Below are positions 1-58,613 of a stretch of 64,000 bases of DNA, piece after piece. Each line of letters begins with the position of its first letter. The first letter of the stretch is position 1. Origin of the DNA: Corydoras sp. C115. Taxonomy: Eukaryota > Chordata > Actinopteri > Siluriformes > Callichthyidae. The stretch covers positions 12,626,501 through 12,690,500 of the forward strand of contig JAFMOC010000007.1 of the NCBI GenBank assembly GCA_019802505.1, in the 5' to 3' direction. The notes under the pieces were generated by a model. The model had not been told where the DNA came from. It was given only the letters and a program-made list of their open reading frames with translations, and did no database searches. The translations under genes and the position numbers were made by a program.

Positions 1-217
1 ATCATGCTTTTGAGGTAATGTAATGGGTTAGCAAGTGGGCTGGCTGTTTTATATTTTTGTGCTTGAATTTTAATTTCTATAATCTTGCTTGCCGCATTGC
101 ATTGTGGCTTTGCCTTTACGCAACTGATGTTGTTATTTGTTGCTTATAACAGTAGCCCACTAATTAAACTTATTAGAAGAAGTGTTCCTTAATTTACCTT
201 TGACTTTCATTAATTAG

Positions 218-37058
<36,841 letters not shown>

Positions 37059-37061
<3 letters not shown>

Positions 37062-37491
37062 CATTAATCCCAGAGTGCCTTGTGTGATTGTACATAGAAT
37101 ATTTATTTTTGTACTGTTTTGCCATGTTATATGTTGAGGGAAAAAATAACAAAAATAATGATGTATTTTGTACAGATTTATTTTTTATTAATTTCATTTT
37201 TATTACTTTTAATATAATGGATTTTTATACTGTGCATTATGTCAGATTGTAATGTTAAATGAGGATGTATTCTGTGGCAGCATATGCATGATATTTGTGC
37301 ATTATGTTAACTGATTTGTGCCTAATAACTTATTGTATAATGATGTTTTTATGAGCTGTAACAGACCATGCTGCACTAATCTGTGCAGTCGGAATTATGA
37401 AGAAAACCCTCATTTCTGAGATTAAAACTGACACCAAAAGTTATTTAGCACTGACCTGCTCATTTGTAGTGTTTACTGGAAAGTAAATAAA
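37059..37491 (+). other. col13a1: col13a1 terminal exon: stop codon and 3' UTR
   Basis: The acceptor TTTTGCAG at 37051-37058 is followed directly by TGA, which completes the reading frame after ...CWNK. The rest is AT-rich 3' UTR. Candidate poly(A) signals are ATTAAA at 37421 and AATAAA at 37486. The exact end is uncertain because the region is rich in A and T and further signals follow downstream. Confidence 0.8.
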
Positions 37492-37849
37492 TTATTTAAA
37501 GAAGTATGCTTACCAGATTATCAGTCTAAGTAGTTTCTGGAGCTTGCTAGCTTTATAGTCTAATTTTATCTCAATGTATAAATTATTGCTAGTTGTATAC
37601 ATGTGGCCAGTAGATATTTTAAAAGGAGATTCTGTAAAAATTTAAAGTTTAGATTATCAGTTGGCAGCTTTTAAATAATTATTTGTCTGTATGCAAACAA
37701 GTTTCATTCAGCTAAGCTCAGTGTAGATACATTATTTAACAGTCACATTACACATTTTGTTTTTAGTTTTTAACTTCTACTTCTTTGTTTAATGACAGTT
37801 GAAAATGTTGCCAAAATCACTCTGCTTTATACTTAAGAATCTTATTTAC

Positions 37850-38560
37850 GGTCATGTTTGAAAGTTTGTGAACAATGTATGAATTTGACTTAAAACTTCA
37901 TCAGGTATTTTTTTTTATTTACATTCAATACCCAAGTCCTAAAAGTAAATGGAGAAAACTATTTAACTAAGCACAAATATTTATTTATTGAGGAAATAAC
38001 CCAATATTACATAGATGTGAGTGTCAAAAGTATGAAACATTTTTGTATTAGCAAATAATTTCATGATAATCAGATATGAGTAGGTGTCCTGTTTAATTAA
38101 AAGAACAGGGATTTATCAATGATTGTCACAACACATTACTTTAAGTGAGTGTATCATAGCATACACAAAAAAAAATTATGAAAACATAATAGAGAATATT
38201 CAAGTTTGGACTTCATCAATCCACAGTCAACATACTTTAAATCCCTACAAATGGTCAACCAGCATGTAGTCACCAAGAGATCACCAAGCACTGTATTCAA
38301 ATAAAGGCTTTTCTTAAACATGTAATTGTCATTGTTCATAAGTCTACCATTAGAAAACATTGTTCAACAAAGGGTTGTGTGTGCAACAGGATGGCCACTG
38401 TTGTTCAAAATTAACATTGCTGCCTGTATACTGTTTAATAACAATCTAATTGGACAAGCCAGAAGGTTGATTTGTGGATGGATATTCCTGGTTTTGATGC
38501 ATCAGTAACTCTATTTCATTTGTTCTGAAATACACTTATCCAAATATATGTTTGTAAAGA
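37850..38560 (+). mobile_element. Old Tc1-like transposon remnant
   Basis: The text at 37,980-38,035 (TTATTTATTGAGGAAAT and following) resembles the inverted-repeat region of a common fish Tc1 family. At 38,210-38,480 there are transposase-derived stretches in the expected order: an ATCCACAGTCAAC segment, GTCTACCATTAGAAAACA, AACATTGCTGCCTG and GGACAAGCCAGAAGG. The reading frame is destroyed by many small changes. It lies just downstream of the col13a1 3' end. Confidence 0.65.
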
Positions 38561-40344
38561 TTAACTTTTGCATAAGATCTTATAACAACTTGAGCTTATA
38601 CACACGTTGTCATTGATTTTCATTTTAACTTTATTTGCAAATTCTAAATTATAGGTTTCTATACTTCTACAATTTACAAATATGTAATATGGGATAGAAA
38701 TTTTTACTAAATAGCAAATGTGATGAAATTGTCGGTCAAATAAATGCACAAATCACAAATTTTTAACCACCACTGTATATAACGTATATTGCTGCTCATT
38801 GACAAGCAAGCTGCTGGATTTGCTAATGGATTTAAGGACCTTTTGTACCTCAGCAAAAATATTGTAGAAAAGAGAATCAATATACATATTTTTTAGCTAT
38901 TTTTCATATTCTGTAGTCAGTTGATTATGGGTCCAGGCCAAAGTTGTTGTTATTATGTTACATTTTGTTTGTTAAAAGAGTGATTTATTTGACTAAATAC
39001 GTGTATTGTCTTCAAGCACTGCTGCTTGTCATGAAGAGCTCTGTCTATCTTTCATGTTATTTTGATGTTGTAGATATTACAGTGGCTTTTTTAATGTCTA
39101 GCTTCAATAAACTAAAATTATTCATCATTAGGCTTTAATATTTGATATTTTTCGTTTATGCTCAAACTGTGCTCACCAAAATGATCAAGGTTAATGTGTT
39201 ACAATCTTTCAATAAATTAATTATTCTAGTAATAGTTTAGTGTTTTTTTTTTTTTTTTTTTTTTTTTTTGTTCCTACCGTTAGTTTCTCCCACATGTTAA
39301 ATCTTACATTATATGACACTGCATTTTCCAAATGCATGGATGTGGATTACATTATGTGTTTGTATTCTACTAGCCAACTGCACCAACAGTAATATAGCCT
39401 AATGCATTTGCATGTGTAGATTCTAGTTTTCTTATTTTAATATCAAGACTCAATGTTAATAAACAAGAAAATTTAATTTAAATTATACGGCACAAACAAT
39501 AAGCATGTGTGGATTCAGCAGCCCTGAAATGACATGCCTGTGTTTTATTAAAAGGGACAGAATCCTTTCCAGCTGGCAAAAAAGTAAACTGCACAGAGCC
39601 TATCCTATGGAATGGTGAGGTTTTATACTGAATGAAATGAAGAAACTTGAAGAGGAGATCTTTGAGTTCAACGCTGCTGAAACTGTTTTGGCGACACTTC
39701 TAACAACTAAAGCCAGCGTGACTAAACCAGTAATCTCCACATGGTGGCATAGGTAAATGCCCCTCAGCTTCATAGAACTATGTGAAAAAATTCAGTTGGC
39801 ATTTTTCTGCTGAGTCTTTCACTAAGTAAATTGCACAAAAGTAGTGCTTCATTTCTCCATATTGTCTACATTTTTATCAATCTTTTTCACTATGTGAAAA
39901 GGTTTTTTTCCTATTATTTTACATGAGTAACTGTGATTTGAATTCAGCGCAGCTCATCGAACATTTCACAGTTCATGTTTCCAGAACATGTATGCAAATA
40001 ATGATTCCTGATATTAATATTTATATTTCACTGCCTTTGTCAGTCTGGAGGTGGCCAAACATATATAAATATATATATAAAACAGAAACTTGGCATTAAA
40101 ATAAAGTGCAGCTTTTTACTATTTTTAAACAACATTTTAACCATATCTATTATTTATTTGTATTTGTAAAGCATTTTTTTTAATGTTTTTTTTTTCAAAC
40201 TTTCTAAAGCTGGAGGAAATAAGGAGGAACACTCTGTATTTAACCATCAAGAACAAATAGCAAATCCTTTTGCAACCCAAATCAGACATCAGACATCAGA
40301 CATAGTATTTAATTCAAAGATCCAAATGAACCTTTTAACAATTT

Positions 40345-40478
<134 letters not shown>

Positions 40479-41529
40479 CTGGAGCAAATTTGGGTCAGCA
40501 TCTTATACATACATATATACATATATAAACATATATGGTCCAGATATTTTTATTTAAATAAATACAGAGTTTATTCAAGTTAAATTTTATGTTTTTCAAA
40601 TATTTTATTAACTTTATTACATAATTTCTTTTGTCAACAGTGGTTTAAACAATCTTTCTTTGTACAGTTTGAAAACTCATACCCATACATGTTTGTGCTA
40701 AAGCCATTGCTAGTTTCTGTTTTATACCTGTTACATAAACTGCTGTTGATTGGATTTTGTACATGTTATGTGCAAAGTTACAAAGGTTGTACTGTATGGT
40801 ATTTTCTAAACAGAAACATTTCCCTTAGGACACAGCTTTGTGTCTTGATCTTGTATTGTTTATGTACAGTGTATTCCTATTGTAATATGTACAATATGGT
40901 GTTAGAACGTAGTGGTTAGTTATTTTAAGAATGATTCAAATGTTTACCTTATGTTTTTTTAGTTAAGATTATAAATGTACATCAAGTCAGTCACTGTCAT
41001 AATGATTAATACAAATTCAATGGTAAGTGATGTCTCAAAAGGCAGGTGGTTATAAGTTTTTGGAATAGTTTGTTACTTCATTTTTGGTCAAAAATAATGC
41101 CATATTAATTCACACACATTATACAACATAATATTCCACAGAAGAGTATTTTTATGTAGAAACAAAATGGCGACAAGTGTTGAGTGGCCTATTATTTTAC
41201 TATTGTTTTTCTTTTTGTATATAAGATAATGTATTACTTTTGTATGAAAATGCCCTTTTTAAAAGGTGTATTTGTTGGCAAGTTCATCCAGAATACAGAC
41301 TTGGATGCCAGTTTATGCTCTGTTCATTCTGATTTCTATTTATCAATCTTATTTCTACAGTTGCCATAACAGTAGCACAATATTTTGTGAATGTGATTGT
41401 TTACCATTATATGTTATTATTTTAATTAAAATCCTTATTTACACAAAAGTTGGAACAGTGCAACAATGCATTGATGTAAAAAATGTAATTAGTTAATTGA
41501 CTTGAACATTTACTTAACAGACAAACTAA

Positions 41530-41592
41530 CAAAACAAATATTCAAATATTCAATATATTCAAATATTCAAATATTCAAATATTCAAATATTA
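41530..41592. repeat. (ATTCAAAT)n tandem repeat
   Basis: About seven imperfect 8-bp units in the intergenic region. Confidence 0.8.
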
Positions 41593-42433
41593 CATCATAT
41601 TTACTTATATACTTAAATAAATGTAAAGGCTAAATGTTTGGGAGTTTCAGACGATTCCTTGTTTGTAAAGGCTAATCTTGATGACCACAACTGTTGCCAT
41701 TTTAATGGCTAATTGTGGAACTCTCTAGGACAGTATTACCATAACCGTTTTAGTAGTAGTTTTCCTCTGTCCAAACCATTTGAGTGTGTTGCAGGAATAT
41801 ATTTTTTGTAAAGGTAATTGTTGACAAATAGAATTAGGATTGCCTGTCTCTTGGTTCCATAATGAGTCGAGTAAAATAGCAATTTACTGTTATTCATTTT
41901 TATTGCATTTGCAAGAAGTCCCAACTTTTGTGGATATAGGGTTAGTAAATCTATAAGAAGCATGAAGCATGCACAGTGACTGGCAGGTATTTTAAAGACA
42001 TACTGTTTTATTGCTTTGCATTGTTACATAATTAAAAACTTCACACATGTGCATTTGAATTTAATAATATGTTTATTGATACATGATTCTGGAAAATGCT
42101 TTGAATTGTTTTCCATTGATGTGTCACCTTTTACCTACCAGTTATTCAGTTGATTTCATTTAGCTAGAAACTGATCTTTAATGTAAAGCAGCTGACACAA
42201 ATGCTTTTCACTGCCAACATTGCTAATTAACCTTCTAATTTATTACTGCCAGTGCTGAAGGTTCAGTTTACAAAAATCCAGATTACCATAAACTAAAGCC
42301 TTCATTTATTTAATTAAGATTTGACATAAAGTCAGATTGTTTTTTATGCATTTGCCTTGTACTGTATCAAATAGGAGTCAATAAAAAATTAAGATAACAG
42401 TAGGAAAGTGCCTTTTCCTTAATAAAACTTGTT

Positions 42434-42437
<4 letters not shown>

Positions 42438-42522
<85 letters not shown>
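42438..42522. repeat. (TA)n tract, target of the Tc1 insertion
   Basis: About 42 TA units. The tract resumes briefly on the other side of the element (44132-44144). Confidence 0.9.
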
Positions 42523-42525
<3 letters not shown>

Positions 42526-42735
42526 TGGGTTGCAAAAGTATTCATACCCCTTGAACTTTTCCATATTTTGTCACATTACAACCACAAATATAAATATATT
42601 TCACTGGAATTTAATGTGAAAGACCAACACAAAGTGGTATACAATTGTGAAGTGGAAGGAAAATTATACATGAATCAACATTTTTTTTACAAATAAAAAA
42701 CTGAAAAGTGCGACGTGCAAAAGTATTCAGCCCCC
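42523..42735 (+). repeat. Left terminal inverted repeat of the Tc1 element
   Basis: It pairs with 43919-44131 over about 213 bases. Differences I can see are near 42,592 (T against C after complementing) and near 42,712 (C against T). Confidence 0.9.
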
Positions 42736-42740
42736 CTGAG

Positions 42741-43760
42741 TCAATACTTTGTGGAGCCACCTTTTGCTGCAATTACAGCTGCAAGTCTTTTAGGGTATGT
42801 CTCCACCAGCTTTGCACATCTAGTGACTGAAATTCTTGCCCATTCCTCCTTGCAAAACAGCTCAAGCTCAGTCAGATTGGATGGAGAGCGTTTGTGAACA
42901 GCAGTTTTGAGATCTTGCCACAAATTCTCAATTGGGTTTAGGTCTGGACTTTGACTGGGCCATTCTAACACATGAATATTCTTTTTTTTAAACCACTCCA
43001 TTGTAGCTCTGGCTTTATGTTTAGGGTCGTTGTCCTGCTGGAAGGTGAACCTCCGCCCCAGTCTGAAATCTTTTGCTGACTCCAACAGGTTTTCTTCCAA
43101 GATTGCCCTGTATTTGGCTCCATCCATCTTCCCATCAACTTTGACCAACTTCCCGGTCCCTGCTGAAGAGAAGCACCCCCAGAGCATGATGCTGCCACCA
43201 CCATATTTGACAGTGGGGATGGTGTTTTCAGAGTGATGTGCAGTGTTATTTCTCCGCCACACATAGCGTTTTGCATTGTGGCCAAAAAGTTCAATTTTGG
43301 TCTCGTCTGACCAAAGCACCTTCTTCCACATGTTTGCTGTGTCCTCAACATGGCTTCTGGCAAACTGCAAACGGGACTTCTTATGGTTTTCTTTTAACAA
43401 TGGCTTTCTCCTTGCCACTCTTCCATAAAGACCACATTTGTGTAGTGCACGACTAATTGTTGTCCTGTGGACAGTTTCCCCCACCTGAGCTGTGGCTCTC
43501 TGCATTTCATCCAGAGTCACCATGGGCCTCTTGGCTGCCTCTCTGATCAGTGATCTCCTTGTTCGGCCTGTAAGTTTAGGTGGACGGCCTTGTCTTGGCA
43601 GGTTTACTGTGGTGCCATACTCTTTCCATTTCCGGATGATGGATTGAACAGTGCTCCGTGAGATGTTCAAAGCTTTGGAAATCTTTTTATAACCTAAGCC
43701 TGCTTTAAACTTCTCCAAAACCATATTCCTAACCTGTCTGGTGTGTTCTTTGGACTTCAT
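42741..43760 (-). CDS. Tc1-type transposase, full length, DD34E
   Basis: This enzyme cuts and pastes the element by recognising its inverted repeats. I chose the ATG at 43760 (MKSKEHTRQ), giving 339 residues, the normal length. The same frame stays open 38 codons further upstream, which is unlikely to be used. A paired helix-turn-helix DNA-binding region comes first (KKISKALNISRSTVQSIIRK), followed by the GRPPKL AT-hook-like segment. The catalytic residues are Asp in WSDET, Asp in QQDNDPKH and Glu in NPIENLW, and the last two are separated by 34 residues. YGGGSIMLWGC is also intact. I see no stop or frameshift. Confidence 0.95.
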   Translation of the reverse strand: MKSKEHTRQVRNMVLEKFKAGLGYKKISKALNISRSTVQSIIRKWKEYGTTVNLPRQGRPPKLTGRTRRSLIREAAKRPMVTLDEMQRATAQVGETVHRTTISRALHKCGLYGRVARRKPLLKENHKKSRLQFARSHVEDTANMWKKVLWSDETKIELFGHNAKRYVWRRNNTAHHSENTIPTVKYGGGSIMLWGCFSSAGTGKLVKVDGKMDGAKYRAILEENLLESAKDFRLGRRFTFQQDNDPKHKARATMEWFKKKNIHVLEWPSQSPDLNPIENLWQDLKTAVHKRSPSNLTELELFCKEEWARISVTRCAKLVETYPKRLAAVIAAKGGSTKY

Positions 43761-43918
43761 GATGCTGTTTGCTCCCCAATATTCTCTTAACCAACATCTG
43801 AGGCCGTCACGGAGCAGCTGTATTTGTACTGAGATTAGATTACACACAGGTGGACCCTTTTGAGTCATTAGCACTCATCAGGCAACTTCTGAATGCAATT
43901 GGTTGCACTCAGGGAAAA

Positions 43919-44131
43919 GGGGGCTGAATACTTTTGCACGTCACACTTTTCAGTTTTTTATTTGTAAAAAAAATGTTGATTCATGTATAATTTTCCTTCC
44001 ACTTCACAATTGTATACCACTTTGTGTTGGTCTTTCACATTAAATTCCAGTGAAATATATTTATGTTTGTGGTTGTAATGTGACAAAATATGGAAAAGTT
44101 CAAGGGGTATGAATACTTTTGCAACCCACTG
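43919..44131 (-). repeat. Right terminal inverted repeat of the Tc1 element
   Basis: This is the inverted partner of 42523-42735. It ends ...CAACCCACTG and is followed by the TA duplication and the rest of the interrupted TA tract. Confidence 0.9.
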
Positions 44132-44477
44132 TATATATATATATTGCATGTGTTGTTACTATATATCCTTTGTTTTATCAACCTTGCATTCTTAGATTAG
44201 ATTTTTAAAATTTAGATATAATAAATTTATATCTGCTTTAAAACATACTTTTTTAAACAAAATATTTACTATTTTTGCACTTGTATAGTTTTAACACCAT
44301 GATAATTTTAGTAAAATTAAAGAACATATATACATGAAGTTTTTTTTTTTTTCTTTATTAAAGATTATTAAAGATAGAAATTAATTTTGAATTTTGCATT
44401 TTACAAATTATCCTAACTTTTCCTAAATTTCACATCTGTACATATATATAAAAATTTAAGTCATGTAGTAACATACA

Positions 44478-44620
44478 GATGTACACAAAATTATTGATAC
44501 CCTTCTGTTAAAGAAAGAATACCCCATAATTGTCACTGAAATAACTTGAAACTGACAAAAGAAATGTATTAAAAATTAGATATTAAAAGTAAGCATTGCT
44601 TTTGAATTGTGGTTACTTTT
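44478..44620 (+). mobile_element. Possible Tc1 terminal fragment
   Basis: GTACACAAAATTATTGATACCCTTCTG at 44,482 resembles the terminal repeat of another fish Tc1 family. No transposase or partner repeat is visible. Low confidence. Confidence 0.35.
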
Positions 44621-44960
44621 AGATCAGTTATAAAAAGTAATATGAAAATGGCCTAAACAAAAATATTAAGTTCTGAACTTAATATTTGTGTTTTGAGACA
44701 AGCGCTGCATATATTCAATGTACAACAAACATAAATGTTTGGTGTATCACTGCATTAAGAAACAATAAAAAATAATGTAAATAGAATTGTTGTCACTTAT
44801 ATAATTACTATATGTAATCACTCAATTCTGAGAAGAAATATTATGGAATCACTTTGTAATTTAGGCTGCTATAAAAGCCAGATGTGGTGCAACACACAAG
44901 TATTTAAGGATGCAGTGATTTTTCATGATTTTTTTATTTTTACTTTTTATTATTACCACC

Positions 44961-45271
44961 CGGCTTAGTGGTGAGCACGTTCGCCTCTCAGCACTATGGA
45001 TTCCCGGTTCGAATCCCAATATGGGTGGAGTTTCCATTTTCTCCGCGTGTCTGCGTGGGTTTCCTCTGGGTTCTCTGGTTTCCTCCCACAGTCCAAAAAC
45101 ATGGATCAAGGTCAATTGAATTCTCCAAATTGTCCAATATAGTGTTTGTGTGAGTGAGTGTGTGCCCAGCGATGTGCATGCCCAGTGCCCGAGACATTCT
45201 CCCCTGGATGGGCATGGGGAACCCCACCACGACCCTAATAGAGGATAAAGCGGAAGATAATGGATTGATGG
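44961..45271 (+). mobile_element. SINE-like element, imperfect target duplication
   Basis: The copy has the A-box region (GGCTTAGTGG) and an exact B-box GGTTCGAATCC near 45,007. ATTATTACCACC (44949-44960) and ATTATTTCCACC (45272-45283) form a duplication with one mismatch. Confidence 0.75.
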
Positions 45272-45504
45272 ATTATTTCCACCCCTATATTAGCTTCATT
45301 TATTTGTCTGTGTGTCTGGTAAAAAGTTTGCAAATGGTATTTCACCCATTTACGATTAAGCTGAAACTTTGCTCAATTGTTCATTGGCAATGACAACACA
45401 ATAATCAATAAAAAATTTGCCAATTAATTAACTAATTAGTGGTAATTAATTAATTTTGTTTACTGTGAATAAATTGCCCATTTTCTACTGATTCTAATTT
45501 GTAC

Positions 45505-45575
45505 TGGATGGGCATGGGGAACCCCCCCTCCCCGTGACCCTAATATAGGATAAAGCGGAAGATAATGAATTGAAT
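45505..45575 (+). mobile_element. SINE-like 3' tail fragment
   Basis: This is only the final GGATGGGCATGGGGAACC ... GATAAAGCGGAAGATAATGAA part of the family. Confidence 0.6.
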
Positions 45576-45577
45576 AT

Positions 45578-45638
45578 AGAAGAAGTAAACATATAAAACA
45601 TGCATTTTTTTTGCATGTTTTATATGTTTACTTCTTCT
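45578..45638. repeat. Perfect 27-bp inverted repeat with 7-nt loop
   Basis: The arm at 45578-45604 (starts AGAAGAAGTAAAC, ends ACATGCA) is exactly complementary to 45612-45638. The loop is seven T. Transcribed, it would fold into a 61-nt hairpin without mismatches. It lies right after a SINE-like tail and about 200 bases before the CTCF-like motif. Confidence 0.85.
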
Positions 45639-45837
45639 TTATGTTATTTATTGGTTCTTAATGGCAGAAGTATGGTTAAAAAATAGGTTTGTGGCAGTTT
45701 TCTGTGATGATTTTTTTTCCTACAACAAATGAACAAACAAATGAACAAATGTAAACAAATGAACAAACGTCCTCAGCTCGTATTTTCACAGTTGATGTCA
45801 TTATCCACATTATGATAATGTATAGACCTCGTGTGGG

Positions 45838-45852
45838 CCGCTAGATGGCGCA
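45838..45852 (+). promoter_or_regulatory. CTCF-like motif at the kinase-gene promoter region
   Basis: The 15-mer CCGCTAGATGGCGCA fits the vertebrate CTCF core (CCxSYAGRKGGCRS). It lies at the start of the only locally CpG-containing stretch between the two genes, just upstream of the proposed first exon of the kinase gene. It could mark an insulator or promoter boundary. Binding is inferred from the motif only. Confidence 0.45.
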
Positions 45853-46252
45853 CAGCTGTGAGTGAGCTGGGATGAAGCGCGTCAGGTGGTTGCCAGGAGC
45901 TCAGCGGTGAGAAGCTGCTCAGTGTTCAGCCCATGCTACAGAGCCACGGATACAGAGAACGGCTTAGCAAAAAAGTTAGCACAAATATATCATAAGATAA
46001 TTAACAAAGATCAGAATTACACCTGCTGTGGTTGAAAATGAACTTTACATATATGCAGAAAACAACGGTAATTTTAAATCGCGTATTTTCACAGTATTCA
46101 TTATAAAATACTACGATCTGAAGTTAATGAATCTAATCAATGTTTTCAAATTCTGAACATTTTTATTAAGTAGCAGAGTCACTACGCTCTCAGAAAATAA
46201 AAGAACATCATTGTACTTCTGCTGGTTTGCCGCTGTGGCAGTGCGCTATAAG
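45853..46252 (+). promoter_or_regulatory. Probable promoter and non-coding first exon of the prkg2-like gene
   Basis: This stretch has higher GC and CpG content than its surroundings at 45,830-45,970. It ends in a near-perfect splice donor (AAG|GTAAGC at 46253). The next plausible acceptor in front of the first coding ATG is CCAAAG at 48149-48154. I see no clear TATA box or transcription start, so the exon's 5' limit is unknown. The assignment is inferred from composition, the donor and the position about 1.9 kb upstream of the start codon. Confidence 0.4.
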
Positions 46253-47159
46253 GTAAGCTTCTTTTAATGTTCTGGTTGGAAATGTATTTCTACTTTTCTT
46301 AAATGTAAATTGGTTTCATTTACTAGCTTGAAGTAAATTAAATAACCATATAGTGTAGGTTACTGTGGATTTTTCTTTGTTGATTTTCTATTGGAATAGG
46401 CTTTTCTTTTACCCCCATCTGAATTTACTGTTCTTTCTGAGTAAGTGGATTTTAAAGCATGCATGGTTATAATGAACAACTTTCTTCTCTTCAGTGTTAA
46501 AGTTTTATTTGCACATTGGTATCGATTTTCTACTGCAGTCTTATAAATCTACTGAGGGCTTGTTATTAGAAATAATTTGTAGATGTAGAAGATTATTTAA
46601 AACAGAACGGATCTATAAGATATATTTTAATTGATGATATTCTACTGCATGAATTTGTCAAATCATTTTGTTCACCTCTTATCTTCAATAAAATGTGGTA
46701 CATCATTAGAAATTACAAAAATAGAGTAAGATGTTGTGATCGGTCCTAATTTGCTAACTTTTGATTTAATTAAAGCCACAAGTCATTATTCTTCTCCATT
46801 GTATTCCTTTTGACATAGAAACCTTTTGAAGTGTATAAACAATGCATGTGTTGCATATGCTTACTTTAGCTATTTAAACTTACTTAGATACTAAATATCA
46901 GTAATCCTTAATAATTACAGTTTATCATTGTCCTTAGGAGTCCTGGGATAGACTTTGGTACCCCCGTGATCCTGATCAACTAACCTTAAGAAAGTAAAAA
47001 AAATAATAAATGAGTAAATGAATATACAGCAGTGTAAGTTTCTACATAAATTTGACCTTTAATCTCTAAAGCCTCTCACGCGCACTGTACAGTGTAAATT
47101 TGAATGAGAATAAAGGAAGCCTAAGTCTAAAGACAGATAGTTGAATAACAAATTCAAAC

Positions 47160-47760
47160 AAATGAAACAATGATAGATATTTGGTTATTTGTTTATTAAA
47201 CAGCATGATCCAAATATCCATCCGTGATTAAGTTGTGAACTGTTTTCAGTGCGTCAGGCATGAGTCAGGCATAAACGGGTGACCTGTTTAATTTAAAGAA
47301 CCACTTTTTATTAAAGTCTGATATTGAGAACACACAGTGGCTTAGTGGTTAGCACATTCGCCTCTCAGCACTAGGGATTTCCGGTTCGAATCCTCATCTG
47401 GGTGGAGTTTCCATGTTCTCCCCGTGTCCGCATGGGTTTCCTCCGGGTTCTCCGGTTTCCTCCCACAGTCCAAAAACATGGATCAAGTCAATTGAGTTCT
47501 CCAAATTGCCATATATAGAGTGTGTATGTGTGAGTGAGTGTGTGCCCAGCGATAGATTGGCGCCCTGTCCTGAGTGTATCTGCCCAGCGCCCGAAACGTT
47601 CTCCCCTGGATGGGCATGGGGAACACCCCCCCGCGACCCTAATATAGGATAAAGTGGAAGATAATGAATGAATGAATGAATTGAGAACACATTTAAAGAA
47701 GGGTATCGTCCACAGTCAGATTGTTATACAATTTTTGGAATTTCAAGACTAGTCACTTCC
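47160..47760 (+). mobile_element. Tc1-like remnant split by a SINE-like insertion
   Basis: The left part (47,160-47,334) has the CCTGTTTAATTTAAAGAACC segment of the same family as the 37.9 kb remnant. The right part (47,692-47,760) has CCACAGTCAGATTGTTATAC and AATTTCAAGACTAGTCAC, derived from the transposase helix-turn-helix region. The SINE-like copy 47335-47679 lies between them with a 12-bp duplication of the target. Confidence 0.6.
47335..47679 (+). mobile_element. SINE-like element nested in a Tc1 remnant, 12-bp duplication
   Basis: This is one of the best-preserved copies, with TGGCTTAGTGG, GGTTCGAATCC and an (ATGA)n tail. ATTGAGAACACA flanks it at 47323-47334 and 47680-47691. It lies about 480 bases upstream of the kinase start codon, in the presumed first intron. 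Confidence 0.85.
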
Positions 47761-48162
47761 AGTTGTATTTTTTTCCAAGTTATTTGGTGATTGTGAAATA
47801 TAATTAATGCTTTTTCAGGGGAAAGAAGCATATGTCCATTTTGAGACAATTATGACTTAGATAATAAGGCTTTCAGAATTGCCCATTCCAAATGATGGGC
47901 ACACACAGAGCCCGTAAAAACATGCAGTTTTTTTTAGATTGCACTGACCACTGATGCAATAGGCCACTTTGCTTTATCTGAGATTATCTGATGATTAGTA
48001 TCTTACTAACATTAACTGACACTTAATTTAACAGTTGTGACTAGTGGTGTCCATGTGCTATATCATAGTAATTGTACATGTTTTACTTTGGAATAGACTA
48101 TGTATAACTGGTTGGACATTGCTGTTGCATACTAAGCTGATCTTCCAACCAAAGGTCTCTCT

Positions 48163-58511
<10,349 letters not shown>

Positions 58512-58613
58512 GGGTCTGCTGTTTTTCTTTCAAGACTTATTTCAGAACAGTCTAAGCTGTGGGCAACACACCCAGAAAAACCAAAAGACTAGATTAGGTC
58601 ATTTATAAATAAA
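58512..58613 (+). other. prkg2-like 3' UTR with first poly(A) signal
   Basis: Non-coding sequence follows the TAA stop. The first AATAAA is at 58608-58613. Others follow in the AT-rich sequence up to about 59.05 kb, so the true 3' end may be further downstream. Confidence 0.5.

Larger units (their letters stand above)
42523..44131 (-). mobile_element. Complete Tc1/mariner transposon, apparently intact
   Basis: The element is 1,609 bases and flanked by TA on both sides (42521-42522 and 44132-44133), the Tc1 target duplication. It has long terminal inverted repeats of about 213 bases, starting CAGTGGGTTGCAAAAGTATT. I see only about two mismatches between the two repeats, which suggests recent insertion. 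One uninterrupted transposase gene lies inside. The element sits in a (TA)n tract in the intergenic interval between col13a1 and the kinase gene. Confidence 0.95.
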
